Origin: Polyangiaceae bacterium
GTDB lineage: Bacteria > Myxococcota > Polyangia > Polyangiales > Polyangiaceae
NCBI GenBank assembly: GCA_025936205.1
Contig: JAICTU010000243.1
Location: 1 to 13,252, forward strand
Length of the DNA stretch: 13,252 bases
Direction: 5' to 3'
Position 1 is the stretch's first letter, and each line of letters starts with the position of its first letter. Under the pieces are notes generated by a model. The model saw only the letters and a list, made by a program, of their open reading frames with translations, did no database searches and was not told the DNA's origin. Position numbers and translations under genes: made by a program. Below are positions 9,580 through 13,252 of the stretch, piece by piece.

Positions 9580-11499
9580 ATGCGTACGCGATGGGCACAT
9601 TGGGTGTATCGATGCGGACTGCTCACAGGGCTGGCGTGCTCGAGCTGGCTGCTGACCAGCAGCGAGGCGCAGGCCTGCGGCGGCTTCTTCTGCGGGCGGC
9701 AGCCCGTGGATCAGACGGCGGAGCGCATTCTGTTCGAGGTCGGCTCGGACAGCGTGACCATGACCACGCAGATCTCCTATCAGGGCAAGGCCGAGGACTT
9801 CGCGTGGATCTTGCCGCTGGGCGAGGTGCCGGATCCCAAGAGCCTGGCGGTGTTTCCGCAGAAGGCGCTGAACGCGCTCGACTCCAATAGCGGCCCGACC
9901 TTCACGATGCCGAACGATCCGGCCTGTTACGCCAGCTTTGGCTGCGCCGTTTGCGACAGCGCTCCTGCGCCGACCTCGGCGCCAAGCCAGGGGGCGAGCC
10001 CGCCGCCGGTAACGGTCTACCTCCGCGCGGAGGTCGGCCCCTTCGACGTGGCCGTCGTTGGCTCCAGCTCCCCCGCCGAGCTCGTCAACTGGCTCCATGG
10101 TGCCGGCTACCGCATCACGCCTGCGATGGAGCCCTACGTCGCGCGCTACACCGAAGAGGGCATGAAGTTCCTGGCGCTCAAGCTCCAGGACACGGCCGAT
10201 GTGAAGGACCTGAAGCCCTTCCGCTTCACCTTGCCCGGCACGGCGCCCAGCATCCCCCTGCGCATGACCGCGCTCGCCGCCGAGCCCGAGATGGGCATCG
10301 TCGTGTTCGTCCTGGGCCAGCAGCGCTACGAGGGCAAGAACTGGGATAACATCGAGATTGCCGACGATCAGATCAAGTACGACTTCTTCAGTGACCGCTA
10401 CCCGAACGCGACGAACTGGACGCAGCTCGTCGCCAAGGGCGTGGACGAGCATGGCGGTCAGGGCTGGGTGACGGAGTTCGCCGGCTCCTCTGCGACGTAT
10501 GCCGAGCAGGTCGGCACGCAAGTCCAGAACGACAATTTTGCGACGCCGGAAGACCGCGAAGCCGCCCAGGTGCTGTTGGCCTCCCTGCAGGCGTACCCCT
10601 ATCTCACGCGCCTGTACACGCGCGTATCGGCGGAAGAAATGACGAGCGATCCGATCTTCGGGCGCAGCGCGCTCGGGGACGTGAGCACCAGTCATCAACT
10701 GTCTCGCTTCGTCAACGGTGTGGACCAGTGCGCGATGGGTCCGAGGGTCTCGACGGATCCGTGCGACTTCACGTCCTGCGGCGCGGCGGGTTTGTGCCGC
10801 CCGATTCCTGTGGCGAACACCGGGATGAGCATGGTGTCGAACGGCTCCGTCGATCCGTCCGCACCGGTGGCGGGATGCGCTTGCTGGGCGGGCGCTACCG
10901 CACGCCTCACCTATGCCCCCGACGGCACGACGACGGTGGTCTGCCAGGACGGTCGCCTCTCGTTTCTCAACCCTGGCGACAGCGATGATCAGGGCGGCGG
11001 AGAAGTCCTTCCCGATCCATGCGCTGGCTTCAGCTGCGGCAGCAACGGCCAGTGCATCTCGATGAACCTGACGCCGACCTGCGTCTGCGATCAGGGCTAT
11101 GTCGCGGTCGGGCAAATCACGGCCGACGGTACGCGCCAGATGAACTGCGTGAAGCCGGCCGACGCGGTGCCCGCGGCCTTCTACGCGAACACCCTGCCCT
11201 CTCTGCCCAAAGAGCTGCCCGGCGGTCGCGAGGTGAAGCTGACCGAGCCTGTGCCGATGCCGGCTCCGGGCAACACCACACCTGAGACGACGGCGGTCGG
11301 CTATTTTCCGATGCCGCGCGCCAATCCCGATCTCGGCCCGTCGCAGGTGCCGGTGGGCCCGGACCTGTGCTGCAAACCTGACGGCAAGAAGAGCAGCGAC
11401 GGCGGCTGCAACCTCTCGGCGCCGACTTCGAGCAGCGCGGCCTGGTGCTGGCTCGCGGCGCTCGGCATCGCGGCAGGCTGGCGCCGCCGCCGCAGCTGA
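9580..11499 (+). CDS. DUF2330 surface protein with EGF-like modules and MYXO-CTERM-like tail
   Basis: With the ATG at 9580 the protein has 639 residues and starts directly with a signal peptide (about 1-32, ending SSEAQA). An upstream in-frame GTG at 9493 would bury that signal behind 29 residues and overlap the promoter candidate, so 9580 is preferred. The mature protein begins CGGFFCGRQPVDQTAERILF, the hallmark opening of DUF2330, with TTQISYQGKAEDFAWILPLG following; the domain runs to about residue 390. Two Cys-rich modules follow: about 394-455 (irregular) and about 479-523 (DPCAGFSCGSNGQC...CVCDQGY, EGF-like). A Pro-rich stretch leads to a Cys-containing motif (Cys597-598, Cys610), a short hydrophobic helix (about 620-633) and RRRR at 635-638, the tripartite layout of MYXO-CTERM sorting tails. 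It is probably delivered to the cell surface. Function unknown. The next gene starts 4 nt after its stop. Confidence 0.85.
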   Translation: MRTRWAHWVYRCGLLTGLACSSWLLTSSEAQACGGFFCGRQPVDQTAERILFEVGSDSVTMTTQISYQGKAEDFAWILPLGEVPDPKSLAVFPQKALNALDSNSGPTFTMPNDPACYASFGCAVCDSAPAPTSAPSQGASPPPVTVYLRAEVGPFDVAVVGSSSPAELVNWLHGAGYRITPAMEPYVARYTEEGMKFLALKLQDTADVKDLKPFRFTLPGTAPSIPLRMTALAAEPEMGIVVFVLGQQRYEGKNWDNIEIADDQIKYDFFSDRYPNATNWTQLVAKGVDEHGGQGWVTEFAGSSATYAEQVGTQVQNDNFATPEDREAAQVLLASLQAYPYLTRLYTRVSAEEMTSDPIFGRSALGDVSTSHQLSRFVNGVDQCAMGPRVSTDPCDFTSCGAAGLCRPIPVANTGMSMVSNGSVDPSAPVAGCACWAGATARLTYAPDGTTTVVCQDGRLSFLNPGDSDDQGGGEVLPDPCAGFSCGSNGQCISMNLTPTCVCDQGYVAVGQITADGTRQMNCVKPADAVPAAFYANTLPSLPKELPGGREVKLTEPVPMPAPGNTTPETTAVGYFPMPRANPDLGPSQVPVGPDLCCKPDGKKSSDGGCNLSAPTSSSAAWCWLAALGIAAGWRRRRS

Positions 11500-11503
11500 G
11501 CAC

Positions 11504-12031
11504 ATGCGTGGCCGCGTGCACGCTCCATCGCTCGCCTGGTGCCGCTGGGCGGCGGCGCTGTGCGCGCTGAGCGTTCTCGGCGCGTGCGGCTCAGCGGATG
11601 CGAGCTCCGCCGCCGGTGAGGCGAGCGTCGTGCTCGGCACGGGGGAGTCCGAGTTCGAGACGATGGACGGTGAGCCGGTGATCACGCTGGTACACGGCGC
11701 GCAGGGCGGCTTTCACGTCTGGGCCAGCTTCCTCGCTTACGGCTTCGAGGCCCAGGCTCTCGATCTGACGCTCACCACCCAGGTCGAGGGCGCGAGCGAG
11801 GATCTGGTGATGCATGGGCACGTGACCACACGCGAGGTGCTGGACGCGGGCGGACAGAGCGCGCGCAGCTTCGCGGGCTATCCGGCGCAGGTGCGCGATG
11901 CACGTTGCGTGAATGGGCGGCGCGTCGAGCTACGGTTGCACCTGTCGGATCCGCTCGGTCACAGCGCGGACGATGTGCGCCATTGCCTGGCCGAAGTGAG
12001 CGAGGAATTTCGCTCGGACCAATGCCCCTGA
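11504..12031 (+). CDS. Small lipoprotein of unknown function (VHGAQGGFHVW family)
   Basis: A 175-residue protein with a lipoprotein signal: hydrophobic stretch then LGAC, lipid Cys28. The mature part has the block LGTGESEFETMDGEPVITLV followed by VHGAQGGFHVW (63-73), which I recall as recurrent in lipoproteins of myxobacterial genomes; no function is known to me. Beta-rich strands (LDLTLTTQVEG, VELRLHLSDPLG) suggest an Ig- or C2-like sandwich. Cys135, 161 and 174 remain in the mature part. It begins 4 nt after the DUF2330 stop, so the two are almost certainly translated from one mRNA and may act together at the cell surface. There is no obvious Shine-Dalgarno, consistent with translational coupling. 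Confidence 0.8.
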   Translation: MRGRVHAPSLAWCRWAAALCALSVLGACGSADASSAAGEASVVLGTGESEFETMDGEPVITLVHGAQGGFHVWASFLAYGFEAQALDLTLTTQVEGASEDLVMHGHVTTREVLDAGGQSARSFAGYPAQVRDARCVNGRRVELRLHLSDPLGHSADDVRHCLAEVSEEFRSDQCP

Positions 12032-12050
12032 GCGAGAACGCCGAGCTACG

Positions 12051-12087
12051 GCGCTCCGGCGCAGGACGTGCGCGCATGTGGGAGCGC
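12051..12087. repeat. inverted repeat in the gap before the LolA-like gene
   Basis: GCGCTCC (12051-12057) and GGAGCGC (12081-12087) can pair; the 23-nt loop holds its own palindrome TGCGCGCA (12069-12076). It starts 20 nt after the stop of the small lipoprotein gene, the right place for a terminator, but no T-run follows. Confidence 0.3.
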
Positions 12088-12138
12088 ACGGCGTCCGGCA
12101 AAACAAGCGGGTTGGTGGCATTGCTGGAGCCCGGATCG

Positions 12139-12153
12139 GTTGCTATTTGCAAC
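12139..12153 (+). promoter_or_regulatory. hairpin just before the start codon of the LolA-like gene
   Basis: GTTGC-TATTT-GCAAC forms a perfect 5-bp stem ending 8 nt before the ATG at 12162, where a ribosome site would normally lie; no purine-rich ribosome site is seen. It could tune initiation, or merely be a dyad within a weak promoter (TTGCTG at 12121 and TATTTG at 12144, 17 nt apart). Confidence 0.25.
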
Positions 12154-12161
12154 AGAACCGC

Positions 12162-13007
12162 ATGTCTCGTCCCCGCTCCTCCGGCTCGAAACCGATCACA
12201 TTGCTCGCGTGCTTTGCACTGGCCTCCGTGTGCGCGTGTGCTTCCCAGCCGCGGAGCGCTGCCGCCGCCCGCACGGCGCCGGAGCTCACCGCCGATCAGC
12301 TGCTGGCACGCGTCCGCGAGCGCTATTCGCGGGCCAGTTCGTACCAGGACTCGGGCACGATGAGCAGCGTCGTCGATGCCGCTGGCATGGGTGCGAGCCG
12401 CACCAGCACCACCTTCCGGACCGCCTTCGAACGGCAGAGCGGGCGCTTCTACTTCGACTACAACGAGGCGCGTGGACGCATCCTGCCGCCGGAGCGCGTC
12501 GTGATCTGGCAAGCGCAGCCCGGGTCGGCGCAGATCTGGCGCACGGCCGAGCCGGGGCAAGTCGAAGAGGAGGAGCTGTCGGGCGCGCTCAGCGCCATGC
12601 AAGGCGTGTCCAACGGCCTGACCGCGATCGCGCCACGGCTCTTGTTGCCCCCGCCGCTCAGTGTGGAGCCCGGCCCCTTCCAGGTGGCGTATCACCTGGA
12701 GGGCGTCGAGCGCATCGGAGAGACGCCCGCCTTCCGGCTCGTCTGGGAAGGCCAGCAGCGCTCGATCCGCATGTGGATCCGACAGTCGGACTTCGCGCTG
12801 ATCCGCTTCATCGATCATCAGGTGATCGCCGCGACGGAGCCCGATCAGCAAGAGCACTCGAAAGAATCACTCGCCGCGCAGATCCAGCGCTTCCAGACGG
12901 AACGGCAGAACACCCTGGTGTCGGACACCACGATCGACTTTCGGCCGGTGTTCGGCGCCGCGCTGGACGCGAGCGAGTTTCAATTCTCGCCGCCCCCCGG
13001 CGGCTGA
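12162..13007 (+). CDS. LolA/LppX-fold-like lipoprotein
   Basis: The ATG at 12162 gives 281 residues starting with a clean lipoprotein signal (KPITLLACFALASVCAC, lipid Cys26). An upstream GTG at 12078 in frame would add 28 residues before it and is not credible. Mature residues about 40-65 read ELTADQLLARVRERY...SSYQDSG, the helix-then-strand opening seen in LolA-like and DUF2092-like periplasmic proteins. It is followed by strands with FRTAFERQSGRFYFDY, RVVIWQAQ and later FRLVWEGQQRSIRMWIRQSD and FALIRFIDHQ, as in the open half-barrel that binds acyl chains. The role could be carrying lipid or lipoprotein, or sensing at the envelope; the actual ligand is unknown. It stands 130 nt after the small lipoprotein gene and is followed by a strong palindrome, so it may be the last gene of this run. 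Confidence 0.75.
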   Translation: MSRPRSSGSKPITLLACFALASVCACASQPRSAAAARTAPELTADQLLARVRERYSRASSYQDSGTMSSVVDAAGMGASRTSTTFRTAFERQSGRFYFDYNEARGRILPPERVVIWQAQPGSAQIWRTAEPGQVEEEELSGALSAMQGVSNGLTAIAPRLLLPPPLSVEPGPFQVAYHLEGVERIGETPAFRLVWEGQQRSIRMWIRQSDFALIRFIDHQVIAATEPDQQEHSKESLAAQIQRFQTERQNTLVSDTTIDFRPVFGAALDASEFQFSPPPGG

Positions 13008-13029
13008 GGCTGCCGCGCTCTGTTCACCC

Positions 13030-13061
13030 AACACCTGCGCCCAGTACTGGCCGCAGGTGTT
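13030..13061 (+). terminator. 32-nt near-perfect palindrome after the LolA-like gene
   Basis: AACACCTGCG (13030-13039) pairs fully with CGCAGGTGTT (13052-13061). The interior is C, the perfect palindrome CCAGTACTGG (13041-13050), then C, so the only flaw is one C-C mismatch. It starts 23 nt after the stop at 13007. Position suits a bidirectional terminator, but there is no U-run, and an operator or other dyad site is equally possible. Confidence 0.45.
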
Positions 13062-13062
13062 C

Positions 13063-13085
13063 AACGCCCGCTGGCGTTCAGCGGG
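13063..13085. repeat. two overlapping, mutually exclusive hairpins
   Basis: AACGCC-CGCT-GGCGTT (13063-13078) and CCCGCT-ggcgttc-AGCGGG (13067-13085) are both perfect 6-bp stems that share bases, so only one can form at a time. They begin 1 nt after the 32-nt palindrome. Such competing folds occur in attenuators, but no associated gene is visible downstream. Confidence 0.4.
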
Positions 13086-13103
13086 AGAGCCCCTTCAGCG
13101 CTC

Positions 13104-13135
13104 CGAATTGAGGTTGCCATGGAAACCTCAATTCG
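13104..13135. repeat. 12-bp perfect inverted repeat at the left end of the tandem array
   Basis: CGAATTGAGGTT (13104-13115) is the exact reverse complement of AACCTCAATTCG (13124-13135), with the 8-nt loop GCCATGGA. The right arm is the first 12 nt of the first array unit, so the left arm could also pair with the same stretch in each later copy (13165-13176, 13206-13217). Confidence 0.8.
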
Positions 13136-13252
13136 CGCAGCGACACCACCCCTGTTCCTCCGGGAACCTCAATTCGCGCAGCGACACCACCCCTGTTCCT
13201 CCGGGAACCTCAATTCGCGCAGCGACACCACCCCTGTTCCTCCGGGAACCTC
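13124..13252. repeat. 41-bp tandem repeat array, running off the window edge
   Basis: Three identical 41-bp units start at 13124, 13165 and 13206, and the first 6 nt of a fourth (13247-13252) reach the edge. Each unit begins AACCTCAATTCGCGCAGCG and ends CCTGTTCCTCCGGG. At each junction GTTCC-TCCG-GGAAC forms a 5-bp hairpin (13154-13167, 13195-13208, 13236-13249). The period is not a multiple of three and no credible reading frame crosses the array, so it is noncoding. There are no variable spacers. The true copy number is unknown. Confidence 0.92.

Noticed and set aside
12078..12161. Upstream GTG start for the LolA-like gene
   Set aside because: It would bury the lipoprotein signal that begins at the ATG at 12162.
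13026..13065. Integron attC site around the 32-nt palindrome
   Set aside because: ACCCAAC fits RYYYAAC but the opposite box GTTCAAC does not fit GTTRRRY; the element is shorter than known attC sites, nearly perfectly symmetric, and no integrase or cassette is present.
12068..13111. Alternative plus-strand frame of 347 codons over the LolA-like gene
   Set aside because: Arg-rich translation without domain or signal; the chosen frame has a lipoprotein signal and a family-like opening.
13124..13252. CRISPR array
   Set aside because: Successive units are identical over the whole 41 bp with no variable spacers, and no cas gene is in the window.

Overview
The window is GC-rich, high-coding-density DNA that looks like a chromosome segment of a myxobacterium (Myxococcota, probably Polyangia-like). 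The reasons are the gene families: a Hanks-type Ser/Thr kinase with the PPTPFVVRLLET and HRDIKPSNILC motifs, zinc-ribbon proteins with Pro/Ala-rich linkers, an OmpA protein with thrombospondin type 3 repeats, a DUF2330 protein with a MYXO-CTERM-like tail, and several lipoproteins. No rRNA, tRNA, transposase or phage gene is visible. The genus cannot be fixed from sequence alone.

Left half (1-5375), minus strand. In transcription order this holds: an exported single-pass protein with an Ig-like region outside and a zinc ribbon inside (5375-3978); a protein with the reverse topology, zinc ribbon inside and a TonB-like domain outside (3754-2558); a soluble Ser/Thr kinase whose C-terminal half reads as a seven-bladed propeller (2477-447); and the first 101 codons of an EboD-like sugar phosphate cyclase (305-1) cut by the window edge. 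The two membrane proteins and the kinase could form one signalling unit; this is inference from architecture and gene order.

The 5376-5572 gap is a divergent promoter region. A TTGACA-N17-TAGCGT promoter faces right.

Right half (5573-13007), plus strand. An OmpA/TSP3 outer-membrane protein is followed after only 18 nt by a B12-dependent acyl-CoA mutase large subunit. Its substrate-binding residues (Phe118/Gln236) match isobutyryl-CoA mutase rather than methylmalonyl-CoA mutase. The mutase start codon lies in the loop of a 7-bp inverted repeat. Next come a DUF2330/EGF-like surface protein, preceded by a sigma-54-like -24/-12 site; a small lipoprotein 4 nt downstream of it; and a LolA-fold-like lipoprotein. 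Cell-envelope functions dominate.

Right end (13008-13252) is noncoding and unusually structured. It holds a 32-nt near-perfect palindrome, two mutually exclusive small hairpins, a 12-bp inverted repeat, and a tandem array of an identical 41-bp unit (three full copies) running off the edge. The array is the least explained element in the window.
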